DNA of 64,000 nt from Synergistaceae bacterium (GTDB lineage Bacteria > Synergistota > Synergistia > Synergistales > Aminobacteriaceae). The position numbers and the translations under genes are program-made. Positions 26,605 to 34,801 of this stretch are shown here, in pieces. The stretch covers positions 1 through 64,000 of the forward strand of contig JAFSWZ010000014.1 of NCBI GenBank assembly GCA_017450125.1, read 5' to 3'. Numbering within the stretch: position 1 is the first letter of the stretch; each line of letters opens with the position of its first letter. The notes beneath the pieces are model-generated. The model worked only from the letters and a program-made list of their open reading frames with translations. It did not search any database and had not been told where the DNA came from.

Positions 26605-28947
26605 ATGGCTAAAATCTTGGAACTGGCTGTAAATCTTTCGATGCTGACCAGCGGCAACCTCATTCCCGAAGCCACTAAAGCGGGTCAGGCCATAGCCGCA
26701 CTGCAGACAAGGGCTAAAACGCTTCAGGCCGCCACACGGCAGATTGAGGGCTTCCAGAAACAGCGCGCCTCATTGGAACAGCTCCGCGAGAAAATGGGGC
26801 AGGCTCGTGAACGCGTCAGAGTACTGCGCGAAGAGTTCAGCAAGACTAATGCCCCTACAGCAGCAATGCGCAAGCAGTTCGCAGACGCACAGAGACATGC
26901 GGGCATGCTGGAGGCGAAGTTCCAGACGCAGAGACAGAGGCTTGCCGAGCTGAACAGTGAGCTGATGAAAAGCGGCATCAACACCCGAAACCTGACAGGC
27001 GAACAGCAGAAGCTAGCCGCCGCGTCGGACAAAGTTAAAGCCGCTCAGGACCGCCTAGCGAACGCACAGAGCAAATTTGCGCAGATACGGGGACAATTGA
27101 GCTGGGACAACATGAAGAATGACCTCATTACGTCCCTTGCTCTAATCAAAACCTTTCAGGCACCTATAAAGGTTGACATGGATTTTGAGCAGGCGATGGC
27201 TCAGGTCAACTCTGTAGCCGCGCTCACTCAGGAACAGTTCACTTCACTGCGCAAACAAGCCCTCGAACTCGGAAGCTCGACGCAGTTCACGGCAACGCAG
27301 GCCGCCGCATCACAGGAAGTACTAGCCCGCGCCAATCTGAAGCCGCAGGAGATACTGGTAGCCCTGCCTCACATTCTGCAGACTGCTGGGGCTGAAGGCA
27401 TGGACATTTCACAGGCCGCAGACATCCTCATCAACGTCACGAAGAACATGAACCTTCCCATAAGCGAGATGGGGCGGGTTGCCGACGTAATGGCCTACAC
27501 ATCTGCGCACTCCAACACGAACATTGCGCAGTTAGGTGAGGCAGCACTCAAAGCCGCAGGGCCTTTCGCGTCAATGGGCGGCAGTGTTGAGGAGCTGATG
27601 GCGACGCTCGGGGCTATGAGCAACACAGTACGCGGAGCTGAGGCGGGAACTGCGTTATCGAGTGTCCTCCGCAGGCTCGGCTCTGACCCCGCTCAGGCAC
27701 GCAACGAGTTATCACGTTACGGCATCAGAACGCAGACGCGCAAAGGAGACTTTGCACCGTTCGCGGAAATCATCGCGCAGGTTGCACTGAAGGGCGAAAA
27801 GTTAGGCTCAAAGACAGCCGCAAGAATGAGGGGCAACATTTACGGGCAGTTCGGCGCGCAGATGCAGGGACTTGAACGCACCCTCATGAACGGGGAATAT
27901 TCCGAGCTTCTGGAAGGGACGCAGAAGAAGAGAGACGGTGCGTCTAGCCGGATGAACGCAACACGCAACGACACTCTTAAGGGAGACATTACGTCGCTGG
28001 GTTCGGCGTGGGAAGGCCTGATGATACGTATCGGCAAGGCACTAGACCCGATAAACAGGTTTTTCACGCAGACGCTCACTAAGGGTGTGCAGAAGCTCAA
28101 TGAGATTATTGACACGATGGGCCCGTTCGCAGATTTGATTGCGCAGGCCGCCTATTTTATCGGGGGCTTCATGGTGCTTCGGACCGTCTGGAAGTACCTA
28201 TCTCTCTCAGTTCAGGCCTTCAAGGCGTTCATTGAGCTGAAAGGTGCAATCACTGCCATTGAGGGGGCTACGTCAGCGTTCGGGGGGTTGAGCTCAATGC
28301 TCAGCGGGCTGGGGGCAATCATCATGGCTCACCCCGTCATCGCAATAGGTACGCTCGTTGCAGGTGCTGTCGCTCTGGCCATCGCTAACTGGGATACCCT
28401 CAAAGAATGGTGGGCATCATGGGTACTGCCTAACGTCTGGGAGCCGTTGGCGCGTTGGTGCGAGGAAACTATCTCGTACCTTAAAGGGATATGGGAAGGC
28501 TTCACTAATTGGCTGTCTAACCTCAACCCCTTCAAGAACTGGGACAAACCCAGCGTTGACTTGGCCGCAGGCAAAGCGGCTGTACGGAGCGGGACTGTCC
28601 AGAACCTTGCTCCGAGCTACATGCAGGCTCACGCAACGGGAGGCATACTCACAACGCCACACATCGGGCTTGTTGCGGAAGACGGCCCCGAAGCAGTCAT
28701 ACCCTTGCGGGACAAAGCGCGCGGTGTTCCCTTGCTGATGCAGGCCGCTGAACTGCTCGGCGTAACTCCTGCGGCGGGAGGTTATCTCTCTCCGTCCGCT
28801 TCATCACCCGCTCCTGCAACCGTGAACATCACAGTGAACGTTCAGGGCAACTCAGAGGACGCGGGGCTTGCTGAAAGGATTGCGGCGGCTGTGAGGGACG
28901 CACTGTCGGACATCATGAGCCTCGAGGAGAGGGTGAGTTATGCCTAG
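26605..28947 (+). CDS. Phage tail tape measure protein
   Basis: A 780-residue tape measure protein that sets tail length. Residues ~30-170 are coiled coil; ~190-470 match the TP901-type core (FEQAMAQVNSVAALTQEQFTSLRKQALELGSSTQFTATQAA, GAEAGTALSSVLRRLG). Hydrophobic segments follow at ~515-600, and a C-terminal domain has LVAEDGPEAVIPL. A strong AAAGGAGG lies upstream of the ATG. Length is in the range for P2-like tails. Confidence 0.93.
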   Translation: MAKILELAVNLSMLTSGNLIPEATKAGQAIAALQTRAKTLQAATRQIEGFQKQRASLEQLREKMGQARERVRVLREEFSKTNAPTAAMRKQFADAQRHAGMLEAKFQTQRQRLAELNSELMKSGINTRNLTGEQQKLAAASDKVKAAQDRLANAQSKFAQIRGQLSWDNMKNDLITSLALIKTFQAPIKVDMDFEQAMAQVNSVAALTQEQFTSLRKQALELGSSTQFTATQAAASQEVLARANLKPQEILVALPHILQTAGAEGMDISQAADILINVTKNMNLPISEMGRVADVMAYTSAHSNTNIAQLGEAALKAAGPFASMGGSVEELMATLGAMSNTVRGAEAGTALSSVLRRLGSDPAQARNELSRYGIRTQTRKGDFAPFAEIIAQVALKGEKLGSKTAARMRGNIYGQFGAQMQGLERTLMNGEYSELLEGTQKKRDGASSRMNATRNDTLKGDITSLGSAWEGLMIRIGKALDPINRFFTQTLTKGVQKLNEIIDTMGPFADLIAQAAYFIGGFMVLRTVWKYLSLSVQAFKAFIELKGAITAIEGATSAFGGLSSMLSGLGAIIMAHPVIAIGTLVAGAVALAIANWDTLKEWWASWVLPNVWEPLARWCEETISYLKGIWEGFTNWLSNLNPFKNWDKPSVDLAAGKAAVRSGTVQNLAPSYMQAHATGGILTTPHIGLVAEDGPEAVIPLRDKARGVPLLMQAAELLGVTPAAGGYLSPSASSPAPATVNITVNVQGNSEDAGLAERIAAAVRDALSDIMSLEERVSYA

Positions 28948-29149
28948 CTACAAGACAACAAGCGGTGACACATGGGACTTCATCGCGTACAAGGCCTACA
29001 ACGGGTTAGGGGGAGAAAAGCTCACGAGCCTGCTTATTGAGGCTAACCCCCAGTACAGAGAGACGGTTATCTTTAAGGCGGGCGTTGTGCTTGAAGTCCC
29101 GGAGGCGTACATTCCCGCGTCAAGGACTTTGCCCCCATGGATGAGATGA
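28940..29149 (+). CDS. Tail protein X (gpX, LysM-like)
   Basis: A 69-residue protein (YKTTSGDTWDFIAYKAYNGLGGEKLTSLLIEANPQY ... FKAGVVLEVPE) with the LysM-like fold signature GDTWDxIAyxaYg and L.eANP of P2 gpX. It overlaps the tape measure end by 8 bases. gpX caps the tail inside the baseplate hub region. Confidence 0.9.
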   Translation: MPSYKTTSGDTWDFIAYKAYNGLGGEKLTSLLIEANPQYRETVIFKAGVVLEVPEAYIPASRTLPPWMR

Positions 29150-29166
29150 GAGGAGAGATTTACCAC

Positions 29167-29541
29167 ATGGCTGTTGATACGAAGAACTTTAAGGTGAAAG
29201 AATTTGCGTGCAAGTGCTGCGGCTGGAACATCATTGACCAGAGGCTGATTAACATGTGTCAGGCCTTGCGCGATGAATTAGGCGTTCCCGTCAAGGTGAA
29301 CAGTGGGTGCAGGTGCAACAAGCACAACGCTGAAGTCGGCGGCGTACGGAACAGCACGCACACTCGGGGATTAGCGGCGGACTTGTCATGCTCTCTTGGA
29401 GCGGGGGCACTGTTCGCGGCGGCCAAGAAACTGCATGCGGCGGGCAAGCTCAATGATTTGTCGTACTGCATAAAGTACTCACGCTGGATACACATTGACT
29501 GCGGCGGGGCTCGAAAGCGTTTGTGGGAGGATAGGACGTGA
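29167..29541 (+). CDS. Endolysin-like peptidase M15 (D-Ala-D-Ala carboxypeptidase family)
   Basis: A 124-residue M15_3-type peptidase that would cut peptidoglycan stem peptides at lysis. The zinc site is visible as HTRGLAADLS (His and Asp) and WIHIDCGG (His); VPVKVNSGCRCNKHNAEVGG is the conserved entry segment. Two N-terminal cysteine pairs (CKCCGW) are typical of this subgroup. I chose the ATG at 29167, ten bases after GAGGAGAG; the frame is open to an ATG at 29137. Confidence 0.88.
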   Translation: MAVDTKNFKVKEFACKCCGWNIIDQRLINMCQALRDELGVPVKVNSGCRCNKHNAEVGGVRNSTHTRGLAADLSCSLGAGALFAAAKKLHAAGKLNDLSYCIKYSRWIHIDCGGARKRLWEDRT

Positions 29542-29738
29542 TGATTGATGCCCGGCTTCTTTTTGATGTGCACTTTCAGCAAGGGAAAAGGGCTAAGGAT
29601 ACGCTTCCTGCACCGGTTCATGCCGAAGAGGCTAATCATCATGTCCCGCCTGCTCCGCCGGGTGAAGGATGGCATACTGAGGAAGAACAGATAGGCAGTG
29701 TTGAGCACCGTTACAGAAGACTTATAAAAAGCTATTAG
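29541..29738 (+). CDS. Short phage protein of unknown function, possibly truncated
   Basis: A 65-residue frame (MIDARLLFDVHFQQGKRAKDT ... EHRYRRLIKSY) starts at a TGATG overlap with the endolysin stop and has GGGAGG at a good distance. Nothing in it is recognised. It ends just before the IS607 element, so it may be the 5' piece of a gene cut by the insertion or by an associated deletion. Confidence 0.4.
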   Translation: MIDARLLFDVHFQQGKRAKDTLPAPVHAEEANHHVPPAPPGEGWHTEEEQIGSVEHRYRRLIKSY

Positions 29739-29749
29739 CTTTGAGCTCA

Positions 29750-29990
29750 AAACTAACTTCTCTGCTCCATTCCTCATTCATAGCGCTCGCTTTCACGGTG
29801 TTACTGCTACTTGCGTTTGGTGTAACGCTCCAGAGGCTTTAATTCCCGACTAACGTATCGGTACATATCAATATTCTCGTGTCAGTGAAATGTTATTGAT
29901 TGTCCATAATGGTATAAATTCATGCTGGCGTTCAGGTCTCGGTCTATCACTGCACCGCAGTGCTCGCATCGATATATCCTGTCTGACAGC
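29750..29990 (-). ncRNA. Predicted omega RNA of TnpB (approximate)
   Basis: TnpB-linked guide RNAs overlap the 3' end of tnpB and run to the element's right end. The corresponding stretch here spans the zinc-finger codons of tnpB and ~130 noncoding bases after its stop. The location is inferred from the family; I did not derive a fold. Confidence 0.35.
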
Positions 29991-31060
29991 TTCAAGTCTG
30001 CCTTCTTGCGTCCGCATACTGAACACAATTTGCTCGACGCGTAGTATCTGTCTGCCGTGATAAACCTTATGCCGCACCAGTCGCACTTGTATCGCATTAT
30101 CCTGTAGAACTCTGCTAACTTCTGCTCCTGTACAGCCTTCGCCAGATGTCTGTTCTTCATCATGCCAGCTACATTCAAGTCCTCCATGACTATGAAACTT
30201 GGCTCTCGCTTCACTATCTCGGTCGTGGCTTGATGTATATGATTGGCTCTGATGTTCGTCAGCCGATGGGTTAGCTTCAAAAGCTGGTGTTCGCTCTTTA
30301 TAATGTTACGTGTCTTCCTGTAACTTTCTCCTTTCTTGTTCTTAGTGTATTTGCGTGAGATTTTGCGCTGTAACCGGCGCACCTTTTTCTTCAGCCGTCT
30401 CACTCGGCTTGTCTTGTTGATGTTCTTGTAGACGTGCCCTGAACTACATACCGCAAGTTCTTTCACGCCTAAGTCAATCCCGATGCCGTCGTGCGTATTC
30501 TCTGCTGGAGCTTTGTCCTCAACCTCAATTCCTACCGTCAAAAACCAGTGAAGCCCGTCGAATGATACGCGGGGATTAAAGTATTTTGTGTCCTGCGGGA
30601 TACGGTCGTGCTCGGCAAGCCTGAACCAGTTAGCGCACTGGCGGCTCTTCTTCCTGCTGAGAGCTATGCTCTCCAGTTTCACGTGTGTCTGTGTGAACTT
30701 TATCTTCACGGGGTCAACGTAAAAGCTGGGCTTGCTACGTTTACGGCTCTTATACTTGGGAGGCTGGGATAAACCCTTGAAGAACTTTATGTACGCATCA
30801 GCGGCATCCTTGATGGCCTGCTTGCACACGTTGTTGCTGATTGTGTACAGCCATGCGTTTTTAGGCTCTCGCTTGAACTGCGTAAAACGTTTTCGGAGTT
30901 CGTAATCCTGCAAGAACTTTCCGCCTGCTTCACGAGTTCTCTTCTCTTCAGCCAATGCCCAGTTATAAGCGAACCGTGCCGTTCCCGCGAACTGGAACAG
31001 GCGTGTTCTTTGCCGGTTGTTGGGAATTAGCATGACACGGATGGTCTTAATCATCTTCAT
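29882..31060 (-). CDS. tnpB: TnpB RNA-guided nuclease (IS607 type)
   Basis: About 392 residues, full length. The N-terminal domain (IKTIRVMLIPNNRQRTRLFQFAGTARFAYNWAL) is the conserved TnpB start. RuvC catalytic residues are all visible: Asp in GIGIDLGVKELAV (~200), Glu in FIVMEDLNV (~300) and Asp in DRDLNASMNL (~380). The zinc finger has CSVCG and CEHCG. It overlaps the recombinase gene by a few bases, as usual in IS607. TnpB cuts DNA guided by an omega RNA and helps retain the element. It appears active. Confidence 0.92.
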   Translation of the reverse strand: MKMIKTIRVMLIPNNRQRTRLFQFAGTARFAYNWALAEEKRTREAGGKFLQDYELRKRFTQFKREPKNAWLYTISNNVCKQAIKDAADAYIKFFKGLSQPPKYKSRKRSKPSFYVDPVKIKFTQTHVKLESIALSRKKSRQCANWFRLAEHDRIPQDTKYFNPRVSFDGLHWFLTVGIEVEDKAPAENTHDGIGIDLGVKELAVCSSGHVYKNINKTSRVRRLKKKVRRLQRKISRKYTKNKKGESYRKTRNIIKSEHQLLKLTHRLTNIRANHIHQATTEIVKREPSFIVMEDLNVAGMMKNRHLAKAVQEQKLAEFYRIMRYKCDWCGIRFITADRYYASSKLCSVCGRKKADLKLSDRIYRCEHCGAVIDRDLNASMNLYHYGQSITFH

Positions 31061-31664
31061 CACCAGCGTCCGCTAGTTCCTGTATCAACTTCTTGGCTTT
31101 ATGAGCTCGTTTGCCTTGTAATTTACAGCTAAAGACTGTGATTATCTGTATCAAGTCTTCTACGAGCTCCTGCTGTTCAGTTTTTTCCACATGGTCAATG
31201 ACTTCTATCTCGCATTGATGTAGGGTTGCGAACTCTTCAACAAGTTCAAAGCCGAAGCGCAGAAGCCTGTCTTTATACAAGATTACGACTTTATCGACGC
31301 GGTTGCTGTTTATCAGCTCTATCAGTTCTAAGAGGCCTTTGTTGCGGTAATTAATTCCGCTCCCGATGTCTCGAATTATCCTGAATGGCCTACCTTGTGC
31401 TAACAAATACGTCTGCATGTTCTCGCACTGTCGGTTGAGGTCATCCTTCTGTTTGTGGCTTGATACGCGGCAGTAACCGATTGTTATTCTCTTCTCCCGC
31501 CGGACGTTGGTAATTTCGTCAAGCTGTTCCTGTGAATAGTAGCGGTATCCGTTCGATGCAGTGTGATGGGGTTTGAGCTTCCCTGTCCTATCCCAGTTCC
31601 GAAGAGTTTGCGGGGTAACGCCCAGCAGTTTGGAGAACACGCGGATAGAGTAATATCGTGTCAT
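31047..31664 (-). CDS. tnpA: IS607-type serine recombinase (transposase TnpA)
   Basis: A 205-residue protein: N-terminal MerR-like helix-turn-helix (YYSIRVFSKLLGVTPQTLRNWDRTGKL), then the small serine-recombinase domain with the nucleophile Ser in GYCRVSSHKQKDDL (~67) and RLLRFGFELVEE. It catalyses transposition of the element with little target specificity. ATG at 31664 chosen because AGGAGGTG lies just upstream. Confidence 0.93.
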   Translation of the reverse strand: MTRYYSIRVFSKLLGVTPQTLRNWDRTGKLKPHHTASNGYRYYSQEQLDEITNVRREKRITIGYCRVSSHKQKDDLNRQCENMQTYLLAQGRPFRIIRDIGSGINYRNKGLLELIELINSNRVDKVVILYKDRLLRFGFELVEEFATLHQCEIEVIDHVEKTEQQELVEDLIQIITVFSCKLQGKRAHKAKKLIQELADAGDEDD

Positions 31665-31755
31665 CGTAAGCACCTCCTGAATAAATTATACAAGAGATAA
31701 CTTATAATAACAACAATATATTTACAATATATTATAGATTTAATCTATCTGTTTA

Positions 31756-32085
31756 CTACCCCCACTCCGCTTCACGTTCTCGTAGCTCGGACTTGATGAT
31801 GTCCTTCACATCGCGGTAACTCAATCCGCCGTGCGGGGACTGATCATGATTGCGACCCTGCACTATGGGGATTGCTCCCACAATGAACGCTATCATCGCA
31901 AAGCCCCAGTACACCGTAGTCTGCACCCAGTCTATACGGTCGGTGTTGTGCTGTACCTCGATAGATAACGTCTCGATACGGCGTTCTACTGCGGCTACGC
32001 GGGCTTCCAGATGGTCAAGCCGTTCGCCTAACGCAGTTACCTTGCCGTCTATCGCTATGAGTATCTCTCTGTCGGAGCTGGTCAT
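31756..32085 (-). CDS. XhlA-like coiled-coil membrane protein, copy C
   Basis: A 109-residue protein: MTSSDREILIAIDGKVTALGERLD at the start, a long coiled coil (LEARVAAVERRIETLSIEVQHNTDRID), one membrane helix (TTVYWGFAMIAFIVGAIPIV) and a charged cytoplasmic-type tail (DIIKSELREREAE). The first ~30 residues are almost identical to copy B. Its ATG overlaps the stop of copy B (ATGA). Family role in XhlA is membrane-associated lysis; here it is unknown. Confidence 0.7.
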   Translation of the reverse strand: MTSSDREILIAIDGKVTALGERLDHLEARVAAVERRIETLSIEVQHNTDRIDWVQTTVYWGFAMIAFIVGAIPIVQGRNHDQSPHGGLSYRDVKDIIKSELREREAEWG

Positions 32086-32160
32086 GCTGATTTCTCCTCT
32101 CTGTCATGAGACGGCGGAATGTACACAGGAACTTGGATGATGTACGGCGCAGGAACAGGC
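31997..32160. repeat. 164-bp near-identical direct repeat, copy 1
   Basis: Matches 32344-32507 with a constant offset of 347 bases and only about ten mismatches. It spans the end of copy B and the beginning of copy C. Confidence 0.9.
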
Positions 32161-32432
32161 GACTTGTCATCATGCCGTCTGTCGGACAGCCACAGGTACA
32201 GCGCGGTGAACACGCCTAGTGCCGCAAGGAAAATGCCTATCGCACCAAGCACCCAGTAAACAGCAGTCGTCAGTGAAGCTATCTCACTGCGCATGAGACG
32301 CTGTTCTTCGCGGACTTCACGCAGGCCGGTTTCCAGCACATCCACGCGGGCCTCCAGACGGTCAAGCCGTTCGCCTAACGCAGTTACCTTGCCGTCTATC
32401 GCTATGAGTATCTCTCTGTCGGAACTCGTCAT
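32082..32432 (-). CDS. XhlA-like coiled-coil membrane protein, copy B
   Basis: A 116-residue protein with the same N-terminus as copy C, a coiled coil (LEARVDVLETGLREVREEQRLMRSEIASL), one or two membrane segments (AVYWVLGAIGIFLAALGVFTALYLWL) and the C-terminal segment PAPYIIQVPVYIPPSHDREE shared with copy A. Starts on the ATGA overlap with copy A; GAGAGGAGA precedes it. It looks like a recombinant of the flanking copies. Confidence 0.72.
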   Translation of the reverse strand: MTSSDREILIAIDGKVTALGERLDRLEARVDVLETGLREVREEQRLMRSEIASLTTAVYWVLGAIGIFLAALGVFTALYLWLSDRRHDDKSPVPAPYIIQVPVYIPPSHDREEKSA

Positions 32433-32507
32433 GCGGACTTCTCCTCTCTGTCATGAGACGGCGGAATGTACGCAGGAACTTGGATGATGTACGGCGCAGG
32501 AACAGGC
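32344..32507. repeat. 164-bp near-identical direct repeat, copy 2
   Basis: Partner of 31997-32160. It spans the end of copy A and the beginning of copy B, so the repeat unit is tail of one gene plus head of the next. Confidence 0.9.
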
Positions 32508-32815
32508 TTATCCTCTTTCGGTGTTCCGCGCGACGGCCTTAATGCCATTGCCGCAAGGAAGACACCAACCGCACCAAGCACCCAGTACACACTGTGCTGT
32601 AGCGTCTGCTGGTCGTGCTTGATTATCGTTATGTCCTGCTCTACCGCACCAAGACGGGCCTCTATCCTGTCAAGGCGCGTCTCTATACCGTCAAGGCGGT
32701 GCATCAACGCTTCATCACGGCCCGCAGGTCGCAGTACTAATCCCTCAGCCCTGTACTGGATACCGTCAATCTCTACGTAAATTATTCTGTCGGAGCTAGT
32801 CATCATCATCATCAT
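32429..32815 (-). CDS. XhlA-like coiled-coil membrane protein, copy A
   Basis: About 128 residues. The start is a run of five ATG codons, so the exact initiation point is ambiguous by up to four residues. After TSSDRIIYVEIDGIQYRAEG come a coiled coil (ALMHRLDGIETRLDRIEARLGAVEQ), a membrane helix (SVYWVLGAVGVFLAAMAL) and the PAPYIIQVPAYIPPSHDREE tail. First gene of the three-gene minus-strand operon inserted before the gpI gene. Confidence 0.7.
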   Translation of the reverse strand: MMMMMTSSDRIIYVEIDGIQYRAEGLVLRPAGRDEALMHRLDGIETRLDRIEARLGAVEQDITIIKHDQQTLQHSVYWVLGAVGVFLAAMALRPSRGTPKEDKPVPAPYIIQVPAYIPPSHDREEKSA

Positions 32816-32867
32816 CTTTCTTTCGTTGGGGGAATGAGGCCATTATATCACGCAGGAGGTGAGACAC

Positions 32868-33623
32868 GTGAAAGACCTCTACTCTCTATCCCTCAACGAC
32901 ATTACACCCCGCAACATCGCTGAAGACAGCAACATTTCAGCCCTGATCGCGGCGATTGACCCCGAACTTCAAGCCCTCTCACGGGGCAGCCTCGAGGCAT
33001 TAATCTGGGCGCGCATCGACGAGCTCCCCGAGAACGTCATTGACCTGCTGGCTTGGCAGTTGCACGCGGACTTCTACGACTTGGCCGGAACTCTGGACGT
33101 TAAGCGCAAGGCCGTAAAAGACAGCCTCAAGTGGCACATGCACAAGGGCACTGTCTGGGCAATCAAGGACGCTCTCAGGCAGATTGACGTTGAGGCTACG
33201 TTCAGGCATTGGCACGACACAGGCGGTGAGCCCTACACGTTCGACCTTAAGGCCATCGTAGGCGGCGAGTTCTACCGTACTACGGGACGGGACAAACTGC
33301 AGAGCTCCATTCACCGCGCAATAGAGGAGAGCAAGGCCGCACGCAGTCTCATGAATGACCTCGACATCCGCATTGAAGTGGAAGATGACGCGGAACTTGC
33401 TACGGCAACCGTCAGCCTCGAGACAAGGGATGTCGCTTTAGGAGTGAATTTAGACGACATGCAGGAATTATTGTTACAGTTCGAGAAACGAATAATCAGC
33501 CGCATTGATTCGTACGAGAGCACGATACTTGCTGACCTCACAGCACAGCAGGCCGCGATTAACGCACGGCTTGACGCTATCATGGACATGCTACGCTGGA
33601 AGGACATGGAGGACGCTGAATGA
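32868..33623 (+). CDS. Baseplate protein gpI (phage tail protein I)
   Basis: A 251-residue protein starting at GTG 32868, six bases after AGGAGGTG: VKDLYSLSLNDITPRNIAED, IDELPENVIDLLAWQLHADFYD, KWHMHKGTVWAIKDALRQID and FRHWHDTGGEPYTFDL are the gpI family signature. It joins the wedge of the contractile-tail baseplate. The C-terminal ~60 residues form a coiled coil not typical of the family. gpJ, which normally precedes it, is absent. Confidence 0.88.
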   Translation: MKDLYSLSLNDITPRNIAEDSNISALIAAIDPELQALSRGSLEALIWARIDELPENVIDLLAWQLHADFYDLAGTLDVKRKAVKDSLKWHMHKGTVWAIKDALRQIDVEATFRHWHDTGGEPYTFDLKAIVGGEFYRTTGRDKLQSSIHRAIEESKAARSLMNDLDIRIEVEDDAELATATVSLETRDVALGVNLDDMQELLLQFEKRIISRIDSYESTILADLTAQQAAINARLDAIMDMLRWKDMEDAE

Positions 33624-34786
33624 ACGGCCTCATCATCACAAACGCAGGCCTTAACCTGCTAGCGAAAGCTATCACTGGCAAGACACTGAACTTCACAAAG
33701 TGCGTCTGCGGTGATGGCTGGTTAGGCACGCGCAACCCCAAAGAACTTACCGCCCTCATCTCACAGAAACGCGAGCTCAGCATTCAGCGCATGACCGTTG
33801 CGTCTGTCGTTGGAACTGCGGAGTTCTTCCTCGAGATGACAAACAAGGGGCTGACGACGGGGTTTTTCGTGAGAGAGTTCGGCCTGATTGCCCGAGACCC
33901 TGACACTAACGCCGATGTCCTTTACGCTTATTGCAACAAGGGCAACGACGCAGGATACATTGAGCCCGACAATAACGTTGACCAGATAAATTACACGCTC
34001 TCTCTTGTTACGGTGATAGACCAAGCAAAGCACGTTACGGCCGTCATCAACAACACCAACCAGTACGTTACGTACGCGCGCCTTGACCAGAGATTTGATG
34101 ACCTCTACGCGCCCTACACAACCCCTGCGGGCTTCTGGACTACAGCACCTTCAGGCGACAAGAGACTGCGTCCCATAACCATACCGCAGACAAAAGAGCT
34201 CCTGCTTGGAGGCATTGAACCCGCCGCTCTCGACAAACGACTTGAACGCGTTGAGGACGCTCTCTCTGAGTTGTGGCTTGCGGTTGAGACACAGCAGGAC
34301 TTCGACGGTTTTTCGCACTTCATGGCCGAAGACTTCACGAACACGTCGATGATTGACACATTCCGCACGGACATGATTAAGGTTACGGCGGGGAGCTGGA
34401 CGGCGGAGGCAGAGCCTGCAGACGGGCTTATCCCCGGAAGCTGGTACTGGCTCACGGACGGCGTTAGTTCAGAGCGCGTTCAGGTTACGGCGATCACAGA
34501 GGGCAAGAACTCTGTTACGCTGAAGTTCGACGGGCCGGTCATGAACACCTACCGCACGGACGGGACAATACTTTGCCGGACGACGGCCAAGATAACGGAC
34601 GGAGAGGCTACGGGAGCGGGGGTGCTGAGCGTAAAGGTGTGGCCTGCAAATTTTGAGTGGTACGGCCTCAACACAAGCACTGATTTCAACAGGTACTTTG
34701 AGTTCTCCGTCGCTGATGTCGGTCGATACACGCTCTCGGGGTTCGCTAAGATTACGGGCGTGGATTACCTCATGCTTGCTGAGTAA
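33620..34786 (+). CDS. Tail fibre protein with N-terminal tail-collar domain
   Basis: A 388-residue protein. Residues ~1-160 (GLIITNAGLNLLAKAITGKTLNFTKCVCGDGWLG, FFVREFGLIARDPDTNADVLYAYCNKGNDAGYI) are the phage tail-collar fibre domain (DUF3751) that attaches gpH-type fibres to gpI. The rest is beta-rich and has no recognised domain. It overlaps the gpI gene by 4 bases. Host recognition role is likely. Confidence 0.85.
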   Translation: MNGLIITNAGLNLLAKAITGKTLNFTKCVCGDGWLGTRNPKELTALISQKRELSIQRMTVASVVGTAEFFLEMTNKGLTTGFFVREFGLIARDPDTNADVLYAYCNKGNDAGYIEPDNNVDQINYTLSLVTVIDQAKHVTAVINNTNQYVTYARLDQRFDDLYAPYTTPAGFWTTAPSGDKRLRPITIPQTKELLLGGIEPAALDKRLERVEDALSELWLAVETQQDFDGFSHFMAEDFTNTSMIDTFRTDMIKVTAGSWTAEAEPADGLIPGSWYWLTDGVSSERVQVTAITEGKNSVTLKFDGPVMNTYRTDGTILCRTTAKITDGEATGAGVLSVKVWPANFEWYGLNTSTDFNRYFEFSVADVGRYTLSGFAKITGVDYLMLAE

Positions 34787-34801
34787 TGGAAGGTGATTGT
34801 T

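Larger units (their letters stand above)
29745..31750 (-). mobile_element. IS607-family element (serine recombinase TnpA plus TnpB)
   Basis: Two overlapping minus-strand genes encode a MerR-type-HTH serine recombinase and a TnpB, the defining IS607 pair. Flanks are AT-rich (31680-31750 on the tnpA side). IS607 elements have no inverted repeats or target duplications, so the ends given are approximate. It lies in the tail region where baseplate genes should be. Confidence 0.85.

Noticed and set aside
29259-29777. A 172-codon minus-strand frame over the endolysin
   Set aside because: Antisense to an M15 peptidase with all zinc ligands; no ribosome binding site seen.
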